Positions 31,652-41,532 of a stretch of 64,000 bases of DNA are shown one piece after another (the first letter of the stretch is position 1; every line of letters begins with the position of its first letter). The DNA comes from Skeletonema tropicum (Eukaryota > Bacillariophyta > Thalassiosirophyceae > Thalassiosirales > Thalassiosiraceae), in contig CM074129.1 in the NCBI GenBank assembly GCA_037178625.1, positions 682,001 to 746,000 of the forward strand, written 5' to 3'. The notes under the pieces are model-generated. The model was not told the DNA's origin. It saw only the letters and a list, made by a program, of their open reading frames with translations, and ran no database searches. The position numbers and the translations under genes were made by a program.

Positions 31652-32900
31652 ATGGTAATCAGCACTACTATGCTACCAGCTGGGGGAATACAGACTCCTT
31701 CGGGAAGACGCGCAACTGTGATTAGATCCTCCGTGCTCAAAGAACCAGACGCTGAAAATATGGAACCACCAGAACAAAAGAAAAAGCGCCAGTTCGACTA
31801 CATGACGTCGGACGTACTGTGAGTGTCTATATGATGGGCATTATTGTCGTATTATGTGATACTTACAGACCTACAAAACATACACAGATGCTTTATTATT
31901 GCTCTCTAACACTTCTCTCTCTTTTGCTTAATGGCACAGAAAGGCAAGACAGAGGCATTTGCTGGCTGGCCAATACTACTCTTTTCGAGGAAATATTGTG
32001 TTTGTCGCTTCTGCTCTTATTACACTAATTCAAGCTGCTTTGGCGACTTTGGCCCAAGCAAAGAATGCCTCGGAGATATTCCAGTCTAATTGCAATATCA
32101 CGATTGCGTTGTTATCTGCCTTCTCCGTTTTCTGGCAGTCTTTTGCAAAGCACTGGGACTTTAGTGGTCAGGCGGGGCTTCATGTATCTGCATCCAAGGC
32201 GCTGGGAAAGATTTACAACATGGCCAATTTGAGGGCCAGAGAACAGCAAGCGGTGTGTAAAAGAGCTGATGAAGGTGCTGGTGACAAACCACCAGCGAAG
32301 CCACAGCCATTGCTGCCGACAATTGGTGAAGCGGATTCTGCCCCAGTTGATCAGGGCAGTGGCAGTGGCAGTGGTACCGACGTAGTTGTAATTGATGAAG
32401 AAGGCGAAGATGATGTTCTAGAAGACCCCCTTAATCTCAGCAGTAAAGGGTCCAATGCATTTCACATGTTGACCCAACAGTATGAACAAGCTACTGAAAG
32501 CTGTACTTCACAGGTTCCAGTGAGAATCTCTGCTGCATTCAATCTTTTGGACGCAAGAATTGGGGCGTGCAAAAAGGAACTCGTCAAGAATGGGGATAAA
32601 ACCACCCACAAGGTTAAATGGGAAAAAGTTTGCCCGACGTTGTACACGATGCTAGCGGCAACCATGATTAGCTCATTCGGCTGGCCTTTTTTCGTACCGG
32701 ATCCAGAGAAAATTGTCAATAAAACCATGGAAAAGTATCAGTCGATGAATACAAATCTGCTTGAATCCTTGATCAAAAGAAGAAATGACATTGACAAACT
32801 TTGGGAAAGAGATTTTGCAAGCGAATCTACTTCTCTCATTGAGACACCATTTGAGAGGCACAATGTGTCCCATGCGGAGGCTTCATCTTCATCTGATTGA
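31652..32900 (+). CDS. Two-pass membrane protein resembling SLATT/DUF4231, two exons
   Basis: Exon 1 (31652-31818) and exon 2 (31940-32900) join in phase 2 over a 121-nt intron (donor GTGAGT, acceptor GGCACAG) to give about 375 aa. The N-terminus is basic and disordered. After the junction a KARQRHLLAGQYYSFRGN helix leads into two close hydrophobic segments (IVFVASALITLIQAALATL; ITIALLSAFSVFWQSFAKHW) and an amphipathic helix (ASKALGKIYNMANLRAREQQ). This layout resembles the SLATT (two-transmembrane) family, known in bacteria as predicted effector proteins and widespread in algae and their viruses with unknown role. A Gly/Ser/Asp-rich linker and a helical C-terminal domain (about 205-375) follow. 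The cellular role is not known. Confidence 0.6.
31819..31939 (+). other. Intron of the SLATT-like gene
   Basis: It runs from GTGAGTGTC to AATGGCACAG, with a pyrimidine-rich CTAACACTTCTCTCTCTTTTGC tract split across 31909-31927. Splicing joins ...TSDVL to KARQRH in frame. Confidence 0.65.
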
Positions 32901-33114
32901 TATGACATGTGGTTTGATTTTGATGGTGTCAATTATTATGAAGTAGGCCCACCAGTCTAGAGGTACTTTAAATTTTCTGTCACATTATTATCGTATTAGG
33001 TGATATGAAACAGTATAGGTGATACCCGTTTCGTATATATTTTATGGACCGGGTTCTCAAATGAGAATTGAACTCAATAATGACAAGTCTCCTCTTGCAC
33101 TTGCTAGTAGCTAG

Positions 33115-33912
33115 CTAGTTGTGCGGAGGCTTACTTTCTCTCCTCAAATTTAAGTTCTCGAGCTGCCCTCTTCCTTCTCCAGAATCATGCTGCTGAAGAG
33201 GAACAAATCCATTGATAGTTTGACGTGGATCCATTGTTTCTGGATCTTGATCAACGTGATGATCGGTAGTAGTGCCTTTACGACGCCTCATTTTCAAGCG
33301 AATCAGAGGTACAGGAGCAGGAGGCATCACCGTTTCGAAGTTTCTGGCGAATGACCTGGAATTGAGTGAAAGCAAGGGAGCCTCGATGTTTGCTGTACTA
33401 ATAAGATGAGAGTGAGAGTGTCGAAGAGATACGGATTCGGGTGGAGGTCGCCATAGTATTGGCATAGATAAACCTGCAGATCGAGGCTGACTGGTGATAA
33501 TAGCGAAGTCAGCGCTTGCTTTCTGGGGTTGCGTCGGAGTTCTGGCTAACTTTTCGCTCTGGACATCTTCGGGCGGTGATGGATAGCGTGGAGGTCGACT
33601 GCTGTTCTTTTGAGAAATAGCTAGTGGTGTCTTCTCATTGTCAGGTACTCTCGCGTGGGCGTGGGCACCCATTGCCATTACATCCACATATTCCTTGGTC
33701 AGATTAAGATCTTCCGTCACGGCATCAACGGCACGTGGGGAGCGAAGATGCAAGAAGTTAGTGATGCGGATGCAGCTACCGCATATGCATACATCTTCAT
33801 TTGGAACTGTCGCTGTCGACTCTGAAGATGAAGACGATGTATCGCTTGAATTTGACTTCATTGCCGGAGAATCGTTCATTAAAGAGGGAAGACGTGGTTG
33901 TTCTTCTGCCAT
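33115..33912 (-). CDS. Ser/Pro-rich hypothetical protein, family member 2
   Basis: A 265-aa paralogue of 17594-18412. It keeps the VCICGSCIRITNFLHLRSPR Cys motif, the MAMGAHAHARVPDNEK core and the basic tail. It differs by a shorter Ser run and loss of one Pro. Its 3' flank (AATGAGAATTGAACTC...ATGACAAGTCTCCTCTTGC) is shared with the other copies, but the wider repeat seen beside copies 1 and 3 is not all present. Function is unknown. Confidence 0.55.
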   Translation of the reverse strand: MAEEQPRLPSLMNDSPAMKSNSSDTSSSSSESTATVPNEDVCICGSCIRITNFLHLRSPRAVDAVTEDLNLTKEYVDVMAMGAHAHARVPDNEKTPLAISQKNSSRPPRYPSPPEDVQSEKLARTPTQPQKASADFAIITSQPRSAGLSMPILWRPPPESVSLRHSHSHLISTANIEAPLLSLNSRSFARNFETVMPPAPVPLIRLKMRRRKGTTTDHHVDQDPETMDPRQTINGFVPLQQHDSGEGRGQLENLNLRRESKPPHN

Positions 33913-33919
33913 ACTTAAT

Positions 33920-34770
33920 CATTCCTATTTACTCCTATGCAATTATTTATTATGTATTTGCAGTAGCAGTACTCAGCCTCTATCAATCCATCGACATTGC
34001 TCTAGATAATTGTAGATAATTTCGCCCCTGGAGGGCCAACCATGACGTACTTTAAGATTTCCGTTAATTTCAATCCATCGCCAGTACGGGGAAGGACTGT
34101 TCGCAATCAAAATGAGAAGTGTGTCGTGCATCTTTCTTTGATTTCCTTCTGGAAATAATTCTTCAAGCTTTGCAAAGTAAACGGGGGATGGAGTACGCTT
34201 GGATAATGTTCAGTGATTACCGCTTCAACATTAGCTATTTATTTGACAGAATCCAGGCAGACGCATGGGCAATGCGTTTGCTGCATCCAAATCTTCTGGA
34301 GCGTATGATATCAGATGACCAACATGCTGCATAGATGATACTTACATGGCTGTCATTGCCGCGCTCCACCCCGCCCATCGAGCGAGCGAGAGGCACTGCA
34401 TGCAATGTTGCCTGTATGTACCTGGCTACGCTACATCAAGAATCAGGGACCCTTCGCCCCCCGCGAACTCCAGACCCCGGGGGAAATTTTGGCTAGTCTG
34501 ATCTAGAGAGGGGGGTCCAACTTTCGGAATAATCACATACTAATTCCCTCTAATTAAAAGGGGGGGTCTAAATATTTGGCGGCTGTGATTGCCAGAGGGG
34601 GGATCTTTAGAGCTATCATGCTAGCCCCTCAGGAAAACTTTCACTTACGAATTGTAACAGTAAACTGTGTGCTACTTTCAGCCATTCATGTCAACCATGT
34701 TGCAAGCTTTTTCGCTATCATCTCTACTCTCATCTATCATGCATAACATCGTTGTAGCATTGAAATAGCA
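33920..34770. other. No gene recognised
   Basis: Contains G-rich runs (34490-34600) and the promoter side of two divergent genes. Nothing coding or repetitive could be bounded. Confidence 0.35.
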
Positions 34771-34773
34771 ATA

Positions 34774-35991
34774 ATGAACGGCAATAACAGTGAGAAGGAA
34801 AAGGATTCGTCGCCCCAGCTGGCGGGATTTGCACCTGCATCTCGAGGAAGAACGATGAAATCATCATCTGTCAGCGGAGGTGGTGCTCAATCATCATCAT
34901 CATCTACAGCAGCAGCGGCAGCGGCTCTTCCTTCAGCAGCGTCAGCATCATCCGACGGCAATACTAATACTATCAATATCGACACTGCCAATCGCATCAC
35001 CAAAACGAAGACAGCGGCGTCAACCAACAAACAGCCAGCAGCGTCTACCAAAAAGCGATCCAAATCTTCGTCATCCAGCAAAGTCATCGCTGCAGCCGGT
35101 GGGTCTGGCGGAATAGACAGCAGCAACACTAACAACAATGAAACCGAAGCCACGACCATCCAACCAATCGATCCCTCAACAATGAACTCGACATCATTCC
35201 AACCCATGTCACTCTCACAGATTCAGCTACGTATTAAATCACTGCTCGATACACTTCCCTCCGTCTTGCCAGAAGTTCCTCCCGACTACATTAATCCTGA
35301 CGACCACCACAACTCATCATCATCATTATCATCGCCCAACAATCCAAACAACTCACACCTCTATTATCCACCCATCCAATCCTTCGCCTCAACCCTCCAA
35401 ACAACAATCGAACAACTCAACCTCCTCCTCTCCCTCGTCTCCTCCGCCACCTACCAATGGGGGGTTGATCGGTCCGGCGCCTCACAACAAAATTTATCCG
35501 TTATGAATTCGGAATTACAACAGTGTCAAGAGGTCATATCGAGTGTGGTAAGTGGTCGATTGAGTAATGTGTTGTGTCCTGCGGTGGATGTTTTGGTTGG
35601 ACGGGTGGAGATTGTGAGAGGTTATTGTGAAGGAGTGGAAGAGAATAATAATATTGGTGGTGGTGGTTCCAAGAACAAGAAGCGCAAGTTGTTGGATGGA
35701 ACAACTGATGTATCAACAGCTGCAGAAGCTGATTCCAATACTGAACGACTACTAGACACCAAAACAGCAACAACATCAACAACAAACGAACAACGCATCA
35801 ACCACTACACAAGACCACTAGTCGACCCATCCTACGTCCACCTATGTCATCAAATAGTGGCACGCAATGGTGAATTGTTGAGGTATACGCTTGCCACGTG
35901 TATTCATACGGCGCAGCGTGTGATTGGGGATTATTTGAAGGCGATGAAGAAGGATGTGGGGCATGAGGTTGGTAAGGGTGGTTATTATTAG
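34774..35991 (+). CDS. Low-complexity hypothetical protein, probably nuclear
   Basis: A 405-aa single-exon protein. Residues 1-140 are Ser/Ala/Thr/Asn-rich and disordered, with a basic patch (TKKRSKSSSSSKV). A conserved-looking helical part follows (SLSQIQLRIKSLLDTLPSVL, PEVPPDYI), then a central Leu-rich helix (FASTLQTTIEQLNLLLSLVS), a second basic NLS-like patch (KNKKRKLLDG) and a C-terminal helical block (HLCHQIVARNGELLRYTLAT). Codon use and length favour a real gene. No family is recognised. Short Ser, Ala and Asn runs come from CAT/CAG/AAC microsatellites. Confidence 0.55.
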   Translation: MNGNNSEKEKDSSPQLAGFAPASRGRTMKSSSVSGGGAQSSSSSTAAAAAALPSAASASSDGNTNTINIDTANRITKTKTAASTNKQPAASTKKRSKSSSSSKVIAAAGGSGGIDSSNTNNNETEATTIQPIDPSTMNSTSFQPMSLSQIQLRIKSLLDTLPSVLPEVPPDYINPDDHHNSSSSLSSPNNPNNSHLYYPPIQSFASTLQTTIEQLNLLLSLVSSATYQWGVDRSGASQQNLSVMNSELQQCQEVISSVVSGRLSNVLCPAVDVLVGRVEIVRGYCEGVEENNNIGGGGSKNKKRKLLDGTTDVSTAAEADSNTERLLDTKTATTSTTNEQRINHYTRPLVDPSYVHLCHQIVARNGELLRYTLATCIHTAQRVIGDYLKAMKKDVGHEVGKGGYY

Positions 35992-35999
35992 ATATGCTA

Positions 36000-37400
36000 T
36001 GATGTGGATGGATGATGCTGTGTAGATATGATGTGGATTGATAAGTAGTGTTGGTGGATGTGGATAGTGTTTGATGATTGAATGGGTTGAGAGGAGGGGA
36101 ACATAGACATGGAGAGATACATACATGATTGTTGAAGGGATAATATATCAGAAATTTTTAAAGTACGTCTGATTGTTGGAGGGATAGAGAGATGGGTTTG
36201 TGTGTCTCATAGACATAAAAGGAAGTGAAGGAGACAAAGCCCAATAATAGATAATAGATACATAGATATTTTGTTGGAACAAGAACAAGCAATAAGTGAT
36301 GAGAGAAACTCATGTCAGAAGAACACTCAAGTAGTAGGTCGTGTATGATTTTCGCGCTGAGGTCGAATGATAGAATAATAAAGTTGTGAGTTGCGACCAT
36401 CTCTCTTCTCTCTCTAGAGCATTGCATACCACCAATTCTATTGTAGTCTGTTCGAAGAAACCGTGATACTTATTCAGAAGTTTCGAACTTGAAGCAAGAT
36501 CAGACTACAGAGTGCCAGAAACGCGAAGTAATCATTGATTTATGCAAAAGACCCTGGGGCAAAGCTGCCCTGGGCAAAGCTGACAGAATGTTCCGAACTT
36601 TCCACTTCTCATCTTTTCTCGCTCGAATGAGAATGAGGTAGTTATGTATTCTACATCCTCTTGTGATTATGCTTTTGGAGATATGGCCGTCTTAATGGTT
36701 GGCGTAGGCTACTATTGGCCACGCGATAGAAGTATTTTCTCTCGATTTAAAAATCGAATCGAACGAGGCCAAGAGAGAGTCGTTCGAGGCCTTGCGTTAA
36801 AAAATGATGAATTCCCAGTAAGTGTAAAGTGTAAACAAGAACTTCAAGCAAGATCAAACGACAAAGTACCAGAAAAAATGATTTATAGATAAGACACACT
36901 CAGGAGATTATTTTGCGAACCAATAAGTAAGTAGTTGCGAACAGGCCTTCCTATCCCTGCACTGTCGATAGATTTAAGTGTACTGCTATCCAAGCTTCTT
37001 CAGAAGGCTAGAGTTACACCCGTCCTCGGAGCGGCTCTAGTCCCGTATATTCGTGACTCACAGCGTTAGGAGTAAGAAGCTTGTTCCCGCCGGCCGCCGC
37101 ACGCACAATTTATGTACATATGTATACATAACGTACAGCAAATATCTAATAATTGAAGCGGTAGTCAACTGAACGAGCGCTAATTGATTTCAACAAAGAT
37201 GCACATAACCTATACAGAAGCCCCACACACACGATCGAACCTTCTTGTGTATGTTATGTATATCTCTTCTTCATTAAAATTGCGAAGATTGATAGATACT
37301 CCTCTAGAGAGAGAGAGAGAGAGATCTTCCAATTTGCTAGAGAGGCTGAGTACTGCTACTGCAAATACATAATAAATAATTGCATAGGAGTAAATAGGAA
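36000..37400. other. Intergenic, with repeat pieces and a GA microsatellite
   Basis: Holds fragments related to 18580-18730 in reverse (GAACTTGAAGCAAGATCAGA and GAGTGCCAGAAACGCGAAGT at 36487-36530; again at 36840-36870), and a (GA)n run at 37308-37323. No supported gene was found. Confidence 0.4.
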
Positions 37401-37409
37401 TGATTAAGT

Positions 37410-38040
37410 ATGGCAGAAGAACAACCACGTCTTCCCTCTTTAATGAACGATTCTCCGGCAATGAAGTCAAATTCAAGCGATACATCGTCTTCATCTTCAG
37501 AGTCGACAGTGACAGTTCCAAATGAAGATGTATGCTGCATCCGCATCACTAACTTCTTGCATCTTCGCTCACCACGTGCCGTTGATGCCGTGACGAATGA
37601 TATTAATCTGACCAAGGAATATGTGGATGTAATGGCAATGGGTGCCCACGCCCACGCGAGAGTACCTGACAATGAGAAGACACCACTAGCTATTTCTCAA
37701 AAGAACAGCAGTCGACCTCCACGCTATCCATCACCGCCCGAAGATGTCCAGAGCGAAAAGTTTGTCACAACTCCGAAGCGACCCCAGAAAGCAAGCGATG
37801 ACTTAGCTAAAATCACCAACGAGCCTCGATCTGCAGGTTTATCTATGCCTATACTATGTCAATCTCCACCCGAATCCGAATCTCTTCGACACTCTCACTC
37901 TCATCTGATTAGTACAGCAAATATCAACGCTCCCTTGCTTTCACTCAATTCCAGGTCATTCGCCAAAAACTTCGAAACGGTGATGCCTCCTGCTCCTGTA
38001 CCTCTGATTCGCTTGAAAATGAGGCGTCTTAACCAGAAGA
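37410..38040 (+). pseudogene. Ser/Pro-rich family member 3, interrupted by piggyBac
   Basis: The first ~205 codons match copies 1 and 2, apart from a 12-nt loss that removes ICGS from the Cys motif. The match stops after LIRLKMRR at 38026. A TTAA at 38029-38032 marks the start of foreign DNA. The host gene resumes only at about 40537 with its last codons (ENFNLRRESKLPHN frame), so roughly 130 bp of host sequence (the KGTTTYHHVDRDPETMDPR part) is gone. This is a dead copy. Confidence 0.75.
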
Positions 38041-40540
38041 TGCCCAGGGGATAATGAAAAAAATCTCACAAAAATGGCGAAGATGACGACGGCGCACTCC
38101 GACACCCCACCCTTCCCTTTCCCGTTCTCGTGCCAATGCCAATAAATAAGACTGTAACTACTCGGAAACGATCATCAATAGACTACCTTTCGAGGGCGTA
38201 TACTATCTTTTTCACCATGGCTTCCTCTGCTGCTAACGACGATGCTGAAGTCACTGATGCCGAAAATGGCGCGTCATCCGATGAAGATGACACCCCAGAA
38301 GCAGATGCTGTATTATCTATTGGAGGAGATGATATATCCATGCAAAGTGTTGCCGACGACGATATCCCTGATATATACAACAATACCAACGCCTCTAGAG
38401 ATCAAGAGAGCGATGATGAAGTCTCTGTTCAAGGGGCTGAAGATGAGGGTGAAAATGAGCCCGATGGCCGCAACATCGACACCAGCTCACCAGATGACGA
38501 AGAGGAGGATGACGATGACGTATACTGGAAACAACCCCGTCCAAAGAACACCTCATTCATACATTTCATTCTATTGAGAAACAAGCTAGTTTTTATTAGT
38601 TTTGACATTGAAACGGGAGGAGAGCACTGTGGTATTATCCAATTTTCGGCACAAATCATGAGGATGACATGCAAAAACGCAGATGGTAGTGATGGTGATT
38701 GGTTGTACAAACAATCCAAGAAGAAGAAATGGGATACGACAAGAGGACCAACATTCGACATGTTTGTATATCCTGGGGACAAAGCTGTTTGGAACGACAG
38801 CTTAATGGACGTGCACGGACTACATGCCGAACACGAAGAGATCAAACGTGCCAAGGAAAATGGACAGGACATCAGAATGGTGTGGGGCGAGTTCTGCAAA
38901 TGGGTTGAAGATAACACGCAACGTGACGAGATAGCAACTCTTGTGGCCTACAATGGACAAACCTGCGATCTAAAATGGATATGGCGTCATACTCAAGCCC
39001 CTCATTCGCCGGGCCGATTCCCGTCAAAGATTAAGTTCTTCATGGACCCACTGAGTGTAATAAATAATTATGCTACTTGCGAGCTCAACAAGAAGAAGTC
39101 AAACCTGGACAGTTTAGAACTCGGATACGTTTGGCAATATCTCAATCCACAGACTCCGTTTCCAGGCGAGTTGCACAACTCTCTGACAGATGTGAAGCTC
39201 CAGTGTGATATCATTTCACATGGAGTCTTTGCTCCTCACATCAACCGGTCGAGCTCGGTGAAACAAATCAGTGATATTTTCTCTGCGGCAGATAGGAAGG
39301 ATATGGAGAAGGATCTAGAGCCAACCCGGTTTGTTCATCATCCATGGCAAGAAATTACTCCTAACAATGATTTTCAATGGCAACCAAATCAGCAGGATTC
39401 TTATGAAGGCCATAACGGTGGTCCAAAGGCGGGTCCATCAAACGATGCTGTCAATGCAGCAAGAGCAATTAAAGTTAATGGTGGTGATCTTTCTGACTTA
39501 TACTTGTTAGTGTTAGGCTATGATGAATTCTTCGTCGACCTTGTCGCTAAACAAACTGCGTCATACGCTGAAGAGTGGGTGGTAGAGAAGCAGGTGAAGG
39601 ATAGAGATGGTAAACCAAAGAACAAGCCGATGCTGCAGTTGTGCAAAGAAGGAACACCCCGTCCAACAAACGCTCGCCGCCGCAATGCAAATGAAAAGAA
39701 AAAGTACAAAATCACTGGTGGCTATGTCCTTGCTTGGCATGCTATTACTATCATACTTGGTGGTCATCTTGGTGCGGACAAGGGCAACATACGAAGAGCT
39801 TGGACAAAACCACCTCATGGTATTTCAATGCCGTATATCAAGAATGCTATGAGCCGAAACGCATTTGAGTATTTGAAACGATACTTGCACTTTGCAGACA
39901 ACAAACTTCGTAAGAATAAAGATGAGGAGGGGTACGATCCATTATTCAAAGTTACATCTGCTCTGGAACTTATGATAAAGGGTTTACGAAAAATTTGGAC
40001 ACCGGGCCAGCGAATCACTATTGATGAATCGATGGTGAAGTACTGCGGAAGAGCAATTACATTTGTACAGTACATGCCTGCAAAACCCATCAAACATGGT
40101 ATCAAGATCTTTTGTGTTTGTTGCGCTGAATCAGGAATATTGCTCGGGTTCGAAGTGTATTGTGGAAAGGAGAATGTCGGACGTGATAACACTGCACTTG
40201 CTGTGGTGGAAAGGCTCATCAAAGATGCTAATTTGACTCGGCAGCGAGGACGTATCCTCTTCACCGACAATTGGTATACATCTGTCAAACTTGCGAAGCA
40301 CCTGTTTGAGAAGCATAGGTGGACGTTTTGTGGCACCATCGTCCCTACTTCAAAGAAGACTCGAACTGATTATGACATCCCATTCCTCAAGTTATCTAAT
40401 AGTGCGAGGCGGAGGCTGTTCAGGGGATGGAGCCGCGAAGCAGTACTAAAGCTGAAACATCAACGCACCAACTATGCCATACAGTGCTCAACATGGAAAG
40501 ATAAGAAGCAAGTTGTATTTCTTCACAGTGGCTCTGAGAA
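38029..40540 (+). mobile_element. piggyBac-type element, 3' end deleted
   Basis: It begins at a TTAA, the target used by piggyBac, followed by CCAGAAGATGCCCAGG. It encodes one long fused transposase. The right part ends inside the transposase frame at about 40535, with no TTAA and no right inverted repeat; host sequence follows directly. The junction shares GAGAAG/GAGGG with the host, suggesting a microhomology-mediated deletion that removed the element's 3' end and ~130 bp of the host gene. Confidence 0.72.
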
Positions 40541-40580
40541 GAGGGCATCTCGAGAACTTCAATTTGAGGAGAGAAAGTAA
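38217..40580 (+). CDS. DEDDh exonuclease fused to piggyBac transposase, C-terminally truncated
   Basis: From the ATG in CACCATGG context (38217), 787 aa. Residues 1-108 are very acidic. Residues 124-340 carry a DEDDh 3'-5' exonuclease fold: FDIETGG (D130, E132; Exo I), VAYNGQTCDLKW (D251; Exo II) and HNSLTDVK (H320, D325; Exo III). Residues about 430-780 are a DDE_Tnp_1_7 (piggyBac) domain with ITIDESMVKYCGR (first Asp, D603), ILFTDNWYTSVKLAKHL (second Asp, D684) and the STWKDKKQVVFLHS strand. The third catalytic Asp and the Cys-rich C-terminal domain are absent: the frame runs into leftover host DNA, giving the final RASRELQFEERK from the wrong host frame. The exonuclease active site is complete, the transposase site is not. 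No introns or stops separate the domains, so the fusion is genuine in this copy. An upstream Met (38130) would add 29 residues. Confidence 0.82.
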   Translation: MASSAANDDAEVTDAENGASSDEDDTPEADAVLSIGGDDISMQSVADDDIPDIYNNTNASRDQESDDEVSVQGAEDEGENEPDGRNIDTSSPDDEEEDDDDVYWKQPRPKNTSFIHFILLRNKLVFISFDIETGGEHCGIIQFSAQIMRMTCKNADGSDGDWLYKQSKKKKWDTTRGPTFDMFVYPGDKAVWNDSLMDVHGLHAEHEEIKRAKENGQDIRMVWGEFCKWVEDNTQRDEIATLVAYNGQTCDLKWIWRHTQAPHSPGRFPSKIKFFMDPLSVINNYATCELNKKKSNLDSLELGYVWQYLNPQTPFPGELHNSLTDVKLQCDIISHGVFAPHINRSSSVKQISDIFSAADRKDMEKDLEPTRFVHHPWQEITPNNDFQWQPNQQDSYEGHNGGPKAGPSNDAVNAARAIKVNGGDLSDLYLLVLGYDEFFVDLVAKQTASYAEEWVVEKQVKDRDGKPKNKPMLQLCKEGTPRPTNARRRNANEKKKYKITGGYVLAWHAITIILGGHLGADKGNIRRAWTKPPHGISMPYIKNAMSRNAFEYLKRYLHFADNKLRKNKDEEGYDPLFKVTSALELMIKGLRKIWTPGQRITIDESMVKYCGRAITFVQYMPAKPIKHGIKIFCVCCAESGILLGFEVYCGKENVGRDNTALAVVERLIKDANLTRQRGRILFTDNWYTSVKLAKHLFEKHRWTFCGTIVPTSKKTRTDYDIPFLKLSNSARRRLFRGWSREAVLKLKHQRTNYAIQCSTWKDKKQVVFLHSGSEKRASRELQFEERK

Positions 40581-40589
40581 GCTTCCGCA

Positions 40590-41290
40590 CAACTAGCTAG
40601 CTAGCTACTATGGTAGTAAGAGCAAGAGGAGACTTGTCATTATTGAGTTCAATTCTCGTTTGAGAGCCCACTCCATAAAACAGACACTCAAGAAGTTGTC
40701 TCTCTAAAGTCGTGCAAGAAGATGTCAATGTATGAGAATGTGTGAAGTAAATTTCAAGTGTTGAAAATGTAACATATTATTATCTGTTTCACATCACACG
40801 AGTAAACATTTCACGCACCCAGATTGGCGTCATTTTCTTATCATCTCATCATAAGTAGAAGTTGCAGCGAATTTCCTCGTGCTCTACTTCGCAATTGTCT
40901 CTATATGAGCTGTCCGTGTCGTTGTTGTATTCCACATCTCTGTCGAACGACTCTTTCTTTTTCACTGAAATCGTACACTTTCGGGTTGCACTTAGATCCG
41001 TAGGAAGGATGCTCCTTTGATCCTCGATGCTCTACCACAAATGTGCCCTAGCTAAGTAGCCTATTGACATCGTTATCTACGAATTCGCCCTGTACTGGCA
41101 AGTACTTCCTTATCAAGATCAAGATGATCAACCCTTCCACCCGAAAGGAAATCTCTCTTCCCCCCCTTGATAGCCATCGAATCTTCTCTCAGCCAGGCTG
41201 CCTGTACGAACATTGTTGTGCCTCTCGCTCCCATAGGGTGGATCGGCAATGACAGCATGTATGCATTATCATCATGTTAGTCAGCTAGTG
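40590..41290. repeat. Repeated locus flank, copy 3 (reverse of 16950-17600)
   Basis: Matches 17270-17600 and 16950-17230 in reverse order and orientation, including TTGCACTTAGATCCGTAGGA and CGCCCTGTACTGGCAAGTAC. It supports an inverted segmental duplication of the locus holding the Ser/Pro-rich gene. Confidence 0.6.
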
Positions 41291-41532
41291 AGGTATACGC
41301 TCCAGAAGATTATATGCGATAACTGTCTAATGTTATCTGATCAAGAAGACATACAATCAGACTTTACATACGCTTCAAATTATAATGTTGTCAGACTTGT
41401 ACTTGGCTCAATCAAATTATTAGTGTTGGTGAAAGGCAATCCTTCTGCCGTACAATTTTCTGTTAGCTGCATTGCCTGTGCTCATGTGTGGTACATCGAT
41501 TTATGCAATACTTCAGCCTTCACATCTTCATC

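Noticed and set aside
31652..32900. Endogenous giant-virus insertion around the SLATT-like gene
   Set aside because: A spliceosomal intron and no neighbouring viral hallmark genes; the wider window is ordinary transposon-rich nuclear DNA.
34119..34334. 71-aa ORF as a gene
   Set aside because: No domain and no support from paralogues; lies in a stretch related to the repeated locus flank.
38429..38917. Antisense ORF opposite the exonuclease domain
   Set aside because: Shadow of the acidic N-terminal coding region; the plus-strand frame has clear catalytic motifs.
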